Shown here piece by piece: positions 11,481 to 24,903 of a DNA stretch of 64,000 nucleotides. The notes below the pieces were generated by a model. The model saw only the letters and a list, made by a program, of their open reading frames with translations, was not told the origin of the DNA and searched no databases. The DNA comes from Sclerurus mexicanus (lineage: Eukaryota > Chordata > Aves > Passeriformes > Furnariidae). The stretch is from assembly GCA_013396755.1 (NCBI GenBank), contig VWZF01007168.1, positions 75,144 through 139,143 on the forward strand, read 5' to 3'. Each line of letters starts with the position of its first letter. The first letter of the stretch is position 1. The position numbers and the translations under genes were made by a program.

Positions 11481-14400
11481 TGGAGGTAAGGACGAAACTT
11501 TTGTGTAGTCAAGAGTCAGGAAGTGCCAAAGAAAAGGCTTCTGGTACAACTGTAACTGAGAGGGACATAATAGAGATCCTACTGTGCATGCCAGGTATGT
11601 TATTTTCAGAATCTACTCAATCAATTTCTTGACCTCTTCATCAAAAGACTTCAGTATTAAAAACTTGAATTTACAATGTTCCATAGCCTTTTATTGTTTA
11701 ATTAGAATAGCCTACACTTCCTTATTACCTGCATTATAGACAAATTCTTTTTCTATCTTGGAAGGTAAATGAAAGTGAAATGATCTTCAAGGAGACAACA
11801 GGCCTGGAAGATAGAGCTTATGAAAGACAACTTTCAGAGAGATATTAATGCTTTATAATGTGGGATTAGAATGTAAATAATTATGAAAACCTAAATACAA
11901 ACAGCATGGATATTTCTTTTTCATTATTGAAGACAAACTGCTTTGATTTATCTTTATCAGAAGGCAGCTCCTTTGCATTAATTATTACAAGAACTAATGG
12001 GAGCCAAGAAATAATCTGTACAATCTAGTATTAGGGGCCACAGATAGTATTGTTTATCCATTATATATACAAAAGCTTTACGGATTTTAAAAGTCTTTTT
12101 TACAAGTGTAATTCTATTTTTTTTTTAATGTGCAAATGTAATACAATTGCATTTCACTTATCCAGTTTCACCATGACTATATACAAAAATCAAGCAGTAT
12201 CAGCAAATTTCAACAGGCATTAAAATGCAATTCTCTGTGCTGTTAAGTTGCTTAAACAGCCCTTGGCACTGTTTTTATGTAAGTCAACTAGTATTCTTCC
12301 AAAGTATTTATGGGAACAACTGAGTGTTAGTATGAACCCAGACCAATTATCAGGAGGCAGTTTGGTCATGTCTAGGTGTGCTAAATGTACTAGTAGAGAT
12401 GTAAGCCATGGGGTTGCTCTGCTGTATGGTATTAAAAACTCATAGGTGAGATCTCAGAAAACATTTCTCTAAATGGATGTGGTGGTTTGTAGGGTTTTTT
12501 TGTTCTTTTTTTTTAAATTCTGGCTACAGAGTGAATAATCATTTGACAACTATTGTTGTTAAAATAGTACAGAAATATTAAAGTAACCCTGATGACTGAA
12601 ATCTCAATGTCTTAGTCTCATGTGAATTTATGTGAATTTAAATGAGGAGTGCCTCATTTGAAGCTAATAGTTACACAACCGTGATAGCAGGATGTGAGGA
12701 TTTCGGATGTTTGGGTACATTTATGTTGCCAAACAAAATGTATGGAGGTGAATGCAAATATTGGAACACTGATCTTTCACATAGTTTATTTGTTGTTTTT
12801 TCCCTTGTCTCTGCTTTGTTTCCAGTGACTTCAGCCAGCTGTACACAACAATGCTTGGACATGGCCTTCAGCTCCACTGATGTCCAAGAGTGCTCCTGGA
12901 AATGAGTGTGGACAAAACTGCCACAGGCTTGTCTTCTTTGCCTTACATCATCTTCTGACACCATTGGGCTTTGTATTTTCTTCTGTGATCTCATGTGTCC
13001 CAAAGCTGGAGCACACACTCTTGTTTTTTTCCTACATAAACTCTATTCTAGTGGCCTACAGCATAATCCTCACATTATTTTAGTAAGTTTGAACAGAACC
13101 TCCTATATCTTAATAGCAAAAGATAAAAAGTGTATCACAGGCCAGAGGGGCAAAGGAAGACCAAAGAATAAGCCATATGGTGAAGATATGGCCATTCTCT
13201 CTGGATGAGATAACTCAAACCAGCAGGGAAGTTAGCCTGTTAGCTTTGGGTCTGGGGACTAGAGCTCTGTAACTTGGTGACATGGACAGTTAAGGCAGAA
13301 AAGAAAACACTCAAGAAGCTAGCACTGGGAAACACAAAACATGGCACCTAACAGACTGCGAATAAGAGAGATCAGAAGTGGAGAAGTGAAGAAAAGATTC
13401 AAAAAAATGTAAGCGATATATTTATAACAGAGGGAAACTTTTTACATTAACCACAGAGGAAGGAAACAGATTGCAAAGTGGAGGCAGATACACAACATAA
13501 TTAAGGAAAGGAGTCACAGAAAGGAAGAGGGATTATAAATTCCTGACTGAGCAGAGAATTTGTGCAAATTATTTTTAAGAATACTGATGAAACTGGGACA
13601 AGCAAATGCATGCCAATATTTAATGCAGTGTGTAGATCAACATATTTATTGTATTAGCTTAAGTAAAGACTTAGCTAAAGGTAGATTTGGGGATCATTTC
13701 ATGTTTAGTGATAGTCTGCATCTGCTGCCATTTGATCCTTGATCTTACTGATGTGGGAGCAGATGGGCTTAAGCTACTTGTAAATCAGCCCCTCAAAACT
13801 ATTGTGATGATCTAAGGCAACTGTGTTGTAGCATCCCATTTATGTGAAAAACTGAAAAAAAAAAGAGTACCAGAATATGTGCTGGAGAGGCCAATGGATC
13901 ACAGAGATGTGCAACCAAATGAAGTTTTGGAGAACATAATCCAAAGGCAGAGAAGGCCAAATTACCATGAATGCATCCAATGGATCATATTTTTATTAGG
14001 ATTTTAAAAAAATATTATTAATCATTAGCTTTTGAAAGCTAAGTGTTTATTATAAAGTTCTACTATTTATTGAAATAAACTTGAAATATCGCAATTACTT
14101 GCAATGTGCAAAGACAATACCAAGATCCTTTTTTTGCTTAATGAGGAAAGGAAGCTAGAAGAGAGAAAACGTTTTGAGATAAAGAGCTTTGTAGAGTCAA
14201 ATTCTCAAGATTACATGGAGATAATTTTCAGGTTCTGCATTGACCAAATCCCACAGATTTTATAGAAATAAAGAAAATCTTGTAAGGCATCTCTCTACCT
14301 CCTTGAAAATGTGATGCCTAGTAAACATACATGTAACAAAAAGTCTGACAGGAATAAGAGCTGTAAAAGTCACTGTCTCTCATCTTCATCAGGAAGATGT

Positions 14401-17400
14401 CAATAAATTAAGACTGACTTCTCAGGCTTCCAAGCAATATAAGGGGGGTTTGTGTTTCTGCACAGCTACCTCTGAGGAGAAACATTAATGCAAGCCATGC
14501 ACACTTCTCAGTGGAATACAGACTTACAAGGGTTACCCTTGCATAGCTATAACCAGAATCTACTGGAAGATGCCGGAATATTCCCCACTGATTCCCACCA
14601 ACTACTGTCAGCTCTATTAATGCAATTACAGTGGCTTGAGCACTTTGGTACTTTCCAAGGACCTATTTATATAGCAGTCTATTACTAAACTCTGACAACA
14701 GCAGCCCAAATTATGATGCACTTACTCACCCTGGAGAGTACTTTGTACCACGAGCAGTTTCACTTTGAATAAGACATTCACGATCCAGCCCATCACCCTT
14801 TAATTATAGATGTTTCAGAGAAGAGTGAGCATCAGGGTTTACTGCACTATTTATAAAACATGCTAACAGCCAAATGTTGTAGGGCTTCCACTGCTTAAAA
14901 AACCCCCTTTCTTTCCTTTTATGAGCTCTTCCACTCTGGACTTGAAGCTCATTTGAACGTATCAAGAACATCATTGTAGTGAAAGCGGCATCAATAGATG
15001 AGAAATAATCCCACTCTTGGAAAAATCCAGCAGTTAATTCAAACAGCTGATTTATAGCATCTGTTTTGGAAATTAAATTCAATATGTTTATTAATACTGG
15101 CAACAAAGCATTCTGCAGTCCTAGCACATCATCCTACTGTAAAGCATTTTAGGATGCACTACAATAGCTATCATTGTGTGAACTGAATACCCTCTGAAAT
15201 ACAAAGGAATCTGTCTTAGTTGTCTCTCCTACAAATATGACTACACCAAACCACAGAAACCAGACTCTATCTGTCAAAAACTAGGAGGAAGCACTTTATC
15301 CTTGTCTTTCCTGGAGTGCTAGAGTTTTCCTTTGAAGTTGCTACTGCTAAGCATTGTTTGAAGTAGGACATAAGCCTGAAAGCAGCAGTGCTTGGATTCA
15401 GCTGCACAGGTGGGATTTTCTCAGTGTGTTAGGGGAAACATGTATGGTATTTCTGGGCACCAGTGGGGGGATATGTGATATGTTTCCATATTCCACATAT
15501 AGGTGAAAGCAAAAGAAAGATGACAGAGGTCTCCAACCATCCTGACCTTTGTGGCTCTTGGTTCTCTGTCACTATATCATAATGTTAAATTTGCTAGTTT
15601 CCCCAGCTGTGCATAATTCTAGAATTCATGGGAAATGTGCCTTCCCTCTAACATTATTCTTTGTGGTTCAGAACTTGTACTGTTTTTTTTTCTGGATTAT
15701 CAGTGCTTTTGAGTATTATCTAGAGGCTGATTATGTAGTTTCGAAAATACATGCATATTCAATGCAGTTTTGTCTGTATAAAAGTTATTTTCAGCTTTTA
15801 TCCAGTAAACATTTCTCTCCATGATAATTCCTGCTCTCTAGCTACTTATATGACCCCTTTTGCAGTGGTTTATGAGTATCATATGTCATGCCTGTATTAT
15901 CTCATTATGTCATTATATAACACATTTCCTTTATATTTGTTTAGCTTTACAATAGCCTATCAGACTGAAAATATTTACCTTCCATCCAGATGGAAAGCCA
16001 TGGCAGGCTGGGCAAACTACCTCAGGTTTGCATGGCATAACTCTCCTAATCATTACCTTCCTGTCCTACTCTCAGAGGAAGTTGTTCACAGAGGCAAAAG
16101 GATTCTTCTACAAAGGTAGGTGTAACAGTCCCCTCCAAATGGAATAATCCATCTTTGCTAAGGGAATTTTTTGCTGGTGTAATTGCTTCTATGTAAGAGT
16201 ATTTCACTGCATAACCACATCAGTGAAGGACTGCTTTTTCACTCCATGCTTCAAACCAGTAGAGTTACACTGGCAGAACTTCTACGTGTACAAAAAACAA
16301 GTCAGAGAGATTTGTTTGTGGATGTAAAGAAAGGGCATGATAAAACAGAAGACTCTTTCTTTGGGTACAGAAGATATTTGCTTTGTGTTCTAAAGCAAAG
16401 CACTGGATCAGCTCAGTTGCTGCTGTCAGCCTTTATCAGATGTTAGTGACAGGATCTTGGGAGATGTGATAATTTCTTGAGAAATACCAGGAGAACTCCA
16501 CGGTGACAGGAAAGAGGAGAATCACACTTGTACTCAATATGTTCCCACTGCTTATAAGGGCAGATGCATGAAAAAAAATTGTTCTCACTTGTGCCTTGGC
16601 ACATTTCATCTTAAATGGAAGCAGTTCTTTTGCTCCAGGTGCTCTCTGGTAGCAGAGCAGACTGCTCTACAAGGTCACAATACAGGGATCAGAGTCTGCA
16701 ATAAACAGTAAATATCTCTTTACATGAAAGATGAGAGTCTCAGGCCCAATGTTGTGCTTTCTAATCTCTGCATGTGAGGACATTGTACCATAATATGAAG
16801 TGGAATTCAGAAAGCCTAAGTAAGGTGTCAAATGAGTATCAGCCTAGTGTCATCTAACACAAAATACTAGGCACAGGGGCTTAGAGGAATTTAGGTCATC
16901 TGACTCAGAGACTCAATTCACTGAGTCCATCATAAATGCTGCCTTTTGAACATTTTGTTTTGAAGAAGAGCTTAAAGTGTGTAATAGAAATGACTTGATT
17001 TCTAATAATAGTCAATTAGTAGTTCTCCTCTGTAATTGTATTTGGAAATGCAATCTAAGTGCTTCTGCTGGAAAAAGTTAATTTGTCTTAATTTTCTTAT
17101 GATTTCTAAAAATAGATTAGAATTAAATGTCATGTACCTTTGGAATGTGTATGTTTGGTAACTAACAAACTTACTTTGTCACTGTTTATGATCTCAGAAT
17201 TCTTTCCATGGAAACTATTATAAGGTCACCATTATCATCAAGCAGCAATGAATGCTGTTCATATTTTAGAGAGTTATTAGGGAAAGGACAATCCTAACGC
17301 ATTAAAATCCATTTGTGTGTTCAACAGGGAAGGAACTTTTTTTGGTATATATGGTTTCATGTGCTCACAGACAGACATTTGGTTTGAAGATTCAAAGTCA

Positions 17401-20400
17401 TGCATACTACCTCTTACAGAAAGCTACTTGTCAGACAAAATTTGCTGGTTGGTACACTACATCTTCAGAAATGGCATGCCTTTAAATGAAGACAAAACCT
17501 GTAAGGTACTATGTGACCTGAGTTTCCTTTAGCACCTTTTAAGGGTATCCATAACCTTGTAGGACTGAGGTGTTCATTCACTGAAAACCAGATTCTGAAT
17601 TGTCCCTTTTAGGAGTACAAAGAGGTCTTACAGTGAACTTACCTGTACTTCCACTGGAAGATTTCATTGCACTGCCACGCTGTTGTAAAGGAGTCCTCAA
17701 ACTGACATATGGGGCAGGACTCATTTATTAATGTAAACTGTCCCTGTGGAAAGGTCTGATATTTACTCAAAAACAAATAGAAAAAAATACACAAACCCAC
17801 AATATTTTTTTAAAATTTTTCTCTGTGTAAGGGTATTTTTCCTATTTCAGTGTGTCCCATAGCATTTATACTGCTGCAACAGGGGACTCCATAGCATAAA
17901 ATTTCATCAGTATAGTGGAAATAAAAATTATTTTAAAAGCTTAATTGCATATGCATGATTATATGTATAATTCAGCTAATGAGTCTAACTTAGACTCTTT
18001 CTTAAGAACTGCCATTGATTTATAGGAGTAGCACTGGAAGCAAAGGGGAAAATGTTGTCAACAGAGAACATATATGCATGCAGATATATACCATAGCAGA
18101 AGACAACTTTCATCAGTCAAGGCATTTGTTCACACTTTTCTACTATTAAACTCCTAGCAGGTTTTCACATTAATTCAAACTCTAGTCTAACATTTGAGAG
18201 GATTTAATTCAAATTAGGAAGCAAACTGTGAATTTCATTTATTAAAGTAAAAAAAAATCTAAATAGAGGCATGAATTTGTGACTACAAGTTGAACACACA
18301 GGTTTAATATTTTTTTACTCAGAGTTGAAACTGGGAAATAATGCATGAACAAATGTGTCTAAAAATTTGATTTTTTAATCTAATATGAATATAGATATAA
18401 ATACTTGCAGCTGTTTGCTAATACAGACCCTAGGTAATATTGGTTGGCAAAGACACTAGCTCTATAAATAGGTATGATATAGCATTCACCTTAGGGTGCC
18501 AGAGTACCTCAGCTAGTTAAAACAAAAACTACACATAATTTCTTTTTTTTCCCCTCGTCATCCTCTTTTCTTTCCCCCAAGTAGATTTCTCTAGTCTTAC
18601 CAGTCTTACATAATGATAGTGAATTTTTGAATGGTTTTATTCTAAATACAACTGTCTTTTTACATATTTCTTTTTCTACAAACCTTCAGAGGTGTTTGAA
18701 TTTTCTTCGTGTAGCACTTCATATTTCAAATCGGAGTGTCTTTGAGGTATGGCTAGTTTACTGAAGAATAACTTACCTCGGCAATTTCACTCATTTAATT
18801 CATCTTTGGATTAATTTGTATATTTTTTGAAAAAAAAGTTTTCTATTTTTTAAAGCAAATGACAATGAAAAATTGTACTTCTGTGTCTCATTTCACACAC
18901 ACATGTACATACAAGAAAGCTTAAAGGGAGGCATTTTTATATGCTTTAAAAAATAGCAAAAAAATTATCTAGTCTGATGCAGAAGTGAGTGGTGCTGCTT
19001 TGGGAAGAAAAGTGGCTATCTGAGCTACCTTCCTTGCTACACAGACAAAAGTAGAAGAAGATGCCCCTTGTTTGCCTGTTGTAAACAAACCTTAAGCAGT
19101 CCTAGTGCTCCACAAATTACTGTATTTTTCTGTGATATCTAATCATTCAATGGCATTGTTTTATCACCAATGTATTGTCAAGCTTATAAATTTTTTTCTT
19201 TTTTGGTGCTGACCATGATTTTATAGTTTTTATATTTTTTTCCTGCTATGTAGTTTTTTCCAGGCTTCCAGACACCTTTGTGACAGCAGTAGCTATGTTC
19301 TTGAGAAAGTAATTTTTATCTGTGACATTTACCAGACAGAGATGGTCACAAGTTACACATCTTCCAGACTTTTTTAACAGTCTGCCAGAATTAGAAAGGG
19401 GCAGGACATCATGGATTTTGGGGAATGATTGGATACTAGGTGATAACAATCTGTGTGGTCTCTGTTGGGAGTTACTGCAATACTGAGGAAATACCTTATT
19501 CATGCACTGTTAACTTTAACATCCATTGGCTGATTATATCAGAGTGGGAAGAGAGATTAAGATCTGAAAGAGAAATGTTTTTCTAAAAGTCTCATTAAAA
19601 ATATCCAAACAAACAAGAAAAGACAGTTTGAAGATAAATACCCTAAATCTGAGTTTAGCTAAATAGCAGACACTTTAATTTTGGAGCTTGCAATGTATGT
19701 TGTGTGTTTGTCTACTAGTCACAGTCTCAGACTACAGTCAATGACAATGTGAAGTCTTGGTCACCTGTCTAAATATAGGCATCTAGTGCCACATGAGATC
19801 CCCTGATGCATTTCTCCTAGCCTTCAGCTGCCACTTCAGAAGACCAGTGAGCCGTTATCGTACCATGAAGATGGTTCAAATACCTTATGAATTACAAAGA
19901 GCAACTAAATCAAGCTCTGAATCTTCACTGACTTTAGTGGGAACTTCAGTGGCTAAGTCTTCTTGAATTTGTATTAAATCCCAGCCCAAATGGGGGATGT
20001 AATTGTCTAATGTCACTGACATTGTAAGCACTGTCTACTCACTGCTGTTTCAGAAGGGTGTAAGTCCTATAAATCCTGTCTTCTGGTTCTGTTCATATTC
20101 ATTTAGCTTCTTGACTAAAGGAAAGCTGCAATGTAATCTCATCAGCTTTGAAATCCATGACTGAAAGAAGAATTATAAATGTCCTAACTCTGAATAAAGT
20201 GGCCATAAAAGTTTTTAACCAGGAGATTAAAAGAAGACCCCATTGGTTGCTGGGACTTGCCAATCCCAGAGTTTACCAAATAGCTTCTCTCATGAATTTC
20301 TGAAGCCATAGCAAAGCCACTGCAGAAAGTCATAGCATTTTCCAAGTGATCCATTTAAAAAAAAAATAGGAGTAAAATAAAAAGGTGAAGAGTATATTGG

Positions 20401-21548
20401 TGGTTAAAAAATGTACTTGACTTGCTCTTTCAGCAATTATTGAGCAGAGCTGAGAGGAGGACCATCTGCCCCCATTAAACTGACTGGCCACTAGGAAGTA
20501 CAATTCTCTGCCTTTTGCAAGAGGTTGATGAAGACTTGCCTCTAGGGGATATCAGCCACCTCCTGCCTGCCTTGGCTTTAACCTTTTCCTCCTCCTCTCC
20601 AGGCCTGATTCTCACCTGGGTTTTGAGCTAAGAGCCCTACGCCTGATCTGCCTCCTCAGAGCCATTCCCTCAGATCTGGGTGCTATTTCTTTGTAACACA
20701 TCCATGGCAAGGGAAGGTGATCAACTTGCTTAACTGGCAATCAAACAGATGCCTTACTGGCAGCTGCATTTTCATTTTGTAGTAATGGTCAATATGGGTC
20801 TTGTTGAATTCTCTATGTCTCTCCAGAGCTGCCAGAGCTGTTGATTGAACTTTGTGGGATGCTGGCTTTTCTTTTCAAGCCAATTTTCAATTGCTCAGTG
20901 AAAGGAAATTGTTTCAGCTATTTTGTGTGAAAAGTAAGTACTGGCATATGATTCTTCTCCTCTCAGCCTGATTTCCCTTCATTACTGTCTCCTAAGTGAC
21001 AAGCACAGTGACAATTATATGGACATTTATACTTTTGAGACAATAATTCCAAGGTGTGTGCTCTGCTATGACCAGTGCAGTCTGCATATGCGGGACATGG
21101 GAGAAATGAGGGAACATTTAATTTGAGAATTCTGCCAAATAGTAGGGAATATTAGGCTCCTTGTGGCAACATTTGAATAGCCCTGGTTATTCACATCTCC
21201 ATGACCTTGCAAGTACATGTGGTCTTGAAAGAGCACCAGAGAGTTCCCCCATACAGATGTCTGCAGCTATAAGAAGTGATCTTAGATCTCCTTGAAAGTC
21301 AGTGGAGCTAATGGATGCTTTGAAGATGTGAGTCTTCTGACATATTAGATGTTTGTGGGTTTTTTAATGAGATAAATGAGTCCTTAGAAATACCTATTTT
21401 TCTCTATTAGCTGTGAAGGGTGTTGACCAACTTAGACATTGATGTCTCCATCACAGATGTCTTTAGCCAGATGAATGCCCCCTCCGTTGGTTTTACAGGT
21501 GTAAATGAGTGTTTTGTCAGTGTCTTGGTAGATACTGAAATATGGAAC
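11481..21548. other. 10 kb with no recognisable gene
   Basis: This long AT-rich stretch holds only short open frames with no known motif. The longest are on the minus strand at 12671-13018 and 14804-15127 and on the plus strand at 15751-16119. Homopolymer runs occur near 12120 and 18540. I recognise no RNA gene, retroelement or promoter. It reads as gene-desert or intron DNA. Confidence 0.5.
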
Positions 21549-21805
21549 AGGACCAGAGGCAATGGGTTCCATCTGAAAATCAGGAAGTTGCTGCCGAAAA
21601 TCAGGAAATCCTTTTTCTTCATTAGGATGATCAAGTAATGGCACAGGTTGCCCAAGGAGGTTCTGGAGTCCTCATCCATGGAAATATGCAAAAGCAATCT
21701 GGACATGGCCCTGGGCAATAGGGTCCAGGTAGCCCTGCATGAACAGTGGGTTGGACAAGGTGATCTCCAGAGATGCCTTTCAACCTCAGCCTTTCTGTGA
21801 TTCTA
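21549..21805 (+). mobile_element. CR1 LINE, 3'-end fragment
   Basis: A ~257-bp 5'-truncated CR1. Its start encodes the C-terminal ORF2 motif RTRGNG followed by a K/R-rich stretch and FFFIRM. It then shows GGCACAGGTTGCCCAAGGAGG, GACATGGCCCTGGGCAATAG and GGTTGGACAAGGTGATCTCC, and ends with TTTCTGTGATTCTAAG. Stop codons and small changes make it inactive. Nothing nearby suggests reuse. Confidence 0.87.
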
Positions 21806-24711
21806 AGAACTGCCTGTATAGACATCTCAATTCCCTTTTTAAATCTAGTATGAATTGTTATCAGTTCTACTGGTTAAAAATTGTCTAAGAAAAACTAGTG
21901 TAAAACCACCAATATTGTTTCAAATAAATTAAAAGCAAAACCTGTGTTATTATGTAGCCAGTTTTTCCTTATTTCTTCTCAAAAGAAAAAAAGAAAAAAA
22001 ACCAAAAACCAAAAAAGCCAAGCAGCTGAAAAGGTCAAGCCTTCTGATTTTGCCTATTTTAGTGAATTAGTACTCCTAAGTGACCTTGATTGACACTTTA
22101 TGAACACTAACAGCCTTGACAGTCTTTACTAATTGCCATGCTTCTCCACTCTGGGAATACTGAAGACCCATTTCTTCTTTTATTAATTTATATATTTATT
22201 ATAGTGTTGTTCTTTACACTATAATATAGGGAAATTGTTCATAAAACTGTCCTGGGGGATCACATTTTGAGAATAGGTTTTCACACCAAGGAAAGAATGC
22301 TCTGTGCTATGCATTGAATTCTCTGGCTTTGCTGAGAAAATGCTGCAGGGGAGGTGGGAATGGGGAGAGAAAGGGTACCTTGGATTCATCTAAAACAAAG
22401 AAACCCCCAAAACAACAACCTTTAGAGATGTTTTGTTTTAATTATTTTATGAGTAAGGTTAGTTCAGTATGTAATAACAGGCTGTCTTGACAACAAAAGG
22501 CTGAATCAACACAGAACATGACTGGAATCATGCATGTCAATTATAACAAATCTCATTATGCAACACGAAAGTCTAATTCTATTGTAAAGGTTTGCAGTCT
22601 GCAGTTTTAAGACTGATGTCAAAGCTGAACAATAACTACCCCCTTCATATCACAGCCATAAAGAATAAATATAAACCAAATTTCTGTAGATTTTTAATAA
22701 GCAAATTTCCTGGGGGAAAGGGAAAAGACAGATCTCTTTTTTTTTTTAATTAAAAAGAGAAAACTGCCCTGGTCTTAAAGCAGTCCATCATGTCTATGGC
22801 TTCTTTGGCTTTAACATTTTGCTATCCACAGGAATACTGAAGTGGTGTTATAAAGTTCTCTCCTTGTATCAAAATATAAATCAAGAGTGACAAGTTCCAA
22901 TTTTGTACCAACCCAGCATTGTGTTTGTCAAAATAAAATAAAAATTTACATAGCTGTTACTGATTAGGCTCTAATTTCTAGCAAGAAGGTTACAGTAATA
23001 AATGTGTTTAGCAACACCTTTATGGAATTATACGGTAGTAGGGGTTGCTCTGTGTTTTGTTACAATTTGCTCTTTTCCTCATTTTTATTGCATGTATTTT
23101 GAAGCATAGATGAAATGTCTAACTTTGGGAGTTTATTTTGGAGCAATAAATACACAGTTTGATTCTCCTTTAAGAATATGTGATTAGAACACTGCTCATG
23201 CTCTTAAATACTCTTCCATAATTCATTTTTAAATAGTGGATAACTTCAGCTGGAAGCAGGCATGTAACAGGCATTTTTATTTGCTGAAAGAAAACACTGT
23301 TGTGACACTATGTGACTTCAGCGAAGCAGAGAATGTCAGCAAATGATAGTCAAATAAAATTCAAGACTTAACCGTCTTCAAATTGCCATGTAGCAGGATT
23401 AGGTGAGCACATTACTATGGGGAAGCAGGATCTGCATGCCTTGCACTGAAACTGGCCGATGGACATCAAAAAATACTTTTCAGAATGCAGTAGAACTAGA
23501 CAGTTACCTCTTTGTTACTGGGTGTTTACGTCAGACATTATGACAAGGTGCTGCAGCAGACAGAAAAGCTTATAGGCATGAATACCTCTGCTCCAGTAGA
23601 TAGGACTTTTGAATGTAAAACAATTATCAGTTCTGCATTACAGTTACATGTGAGAAGTCATGGCTTAGGGCTAGTTTACAAACAGACTTGTAAAATATCC
23701 ATTTGTAGCTGCTGTAAACCAATTTTTTTTAAACTTGTCATTTAAAGCAAAATTGAAACTAGACATGTTGATTTCAAAAGAGTTGACCAAGAATAGCTTT
23801 GACCTCACACTTTCCTCACAGGTTGCAGTTATTTACTTTTACTTCTAAAAGACAGATGATAGATAAACTTTCAGAATTCTGAAAGAAACTTGCAGTTATT
23901 AGAGCTAGGACAGTTATTCAATATGCAATTAGAATAACAAGTTGAATTTTCCTCGTTTAGAATTTCTAACATCTTTCATGGGAAAAGTGTGATTCAGGTT
24001 TAGCAGCCTGAGAAGAGTTCCTAAAGCTGATCATGAAATTAATCATCTTTCTGGCTCTTTCTGAAAGCCAACTTTATACTTGTTCCAGCAGAATGATGCT
24101 ATAACTATGAACAGCACAAGAAACAGGAGAGCTGACTGAATAAAGGATTAAAGGTAGTAACTCAACAAACAAACAAAGAATGCTCTCTTTTAGGTAAAAG
24201 GTAAGTTATACTTGTTATTATTGCTCTTACTGTTATCATCATTTTAACTGGTACATTTTTCCCGAGTAGAAGGAAAAGAAGAGAAACCAGCATCCAGGCC
24301 ATTTTCTCAAAGACTGTGATTCCCTTTCAACTACTTGCAAAGATCCATGGAATCTTTGCTTAGCACTAACCTTTTCGAAATAGTTTTGTGCTGCTTTCTC
24401 CAGCAAGAAGAGGATAGGGCAGGAACCAACTGAAAAAAAAGAATAGTTGCTTTGCAGGGTTAGGTGAAAGATCTCCTATTAGAGAAAGAAAAAGAGGAAG
24501 GAGATCTTCCAGGACCAGAAGAAAGCAGGCAGCTGGAGTTCATTGTAGATAACTTGCAAATCAAAGTGAAGGTACCTGGGCTTGTTGTGGAAAGTGGGAT
24601 AATGGAATGGGAGAGGTCTGGAGTGTAGTGTTTATATATCACTATTGTGTGTGTAGAGTATTTAAAAACTCAGATGGACACTGTTCACACAGGAATTTGC
24701 ACAACTCTAGT
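21806..24711. other. no recognisable feature apart from a small hairpin
   Basis: AT-rich sequence between two CR1 ends. An 11-bp perfect inverted repeat lies at 22197-22226 and poly-A and poly-T runs lie near 21985 and 22738. No gene is apparent. Confidence 0.5.
22197..22226. repeat. 11-bp perfect inverted repeat (hairpin)
   Basis: TATTATAGTGT is followed by an 8-base loop and then its exact reverse complement ACACTATAATA. The stem is AT-rich. A hairpin of this size could occur by chance in 64 kb of AT-rich DNA, and no flanking sequence supports a transposon end, RNA gene or terminator. Confidence 0.6.
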
Positions 24712-24903
24712 AGGAAACATTTTTTCACTCTTAAGGTGACCAAGCACTCAAGTTGCCCAAAGAGGTTGTGGATTTCCACCCTTGGGGATAATTAAAATAT
24801 GTTTGGACATGGTCCTGGGCAATGGGGTCTAGGTGGCCCTATTTGAGGTTGTACCAGATGATTTCCAGGGGTCCTTTCTAGCCTCAAACATTTTGTGATT
24901 CTC
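24712..24903 (+). mobile_element. CR1 LINE, 3'-end fragment
   Basis: About 190 bp of CR1 3' sequence. Recognisable blocks in order are AGGAAACATTTTTTCACT, AAGTTGCCCAAAGAGGTTGT, GACATGGTCCTGGGCAATGG, TACCAGATGATTTCCAGG and TTTTGTGATTCTC. It is of the same subfamily style as the copy at 21549-21805, because both carry the 'tggtcctgggcaatgg' block. It has no coding capacity. Confidence 0.83.

Noticed and set aside
12790..12905. Acceptor-like tract followed by a short open block (TSASCTQQCLDMAFSSTDVQ)
   Set aside because: It ends in a stop after about 25 codons and has no polyadenylation signal or upstream partner.
14804..15127. 107-codon minus-strand open frame
   Set aside because: It has no known motif, no splice context and no nearby promoter. 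The length is within chance expectation.
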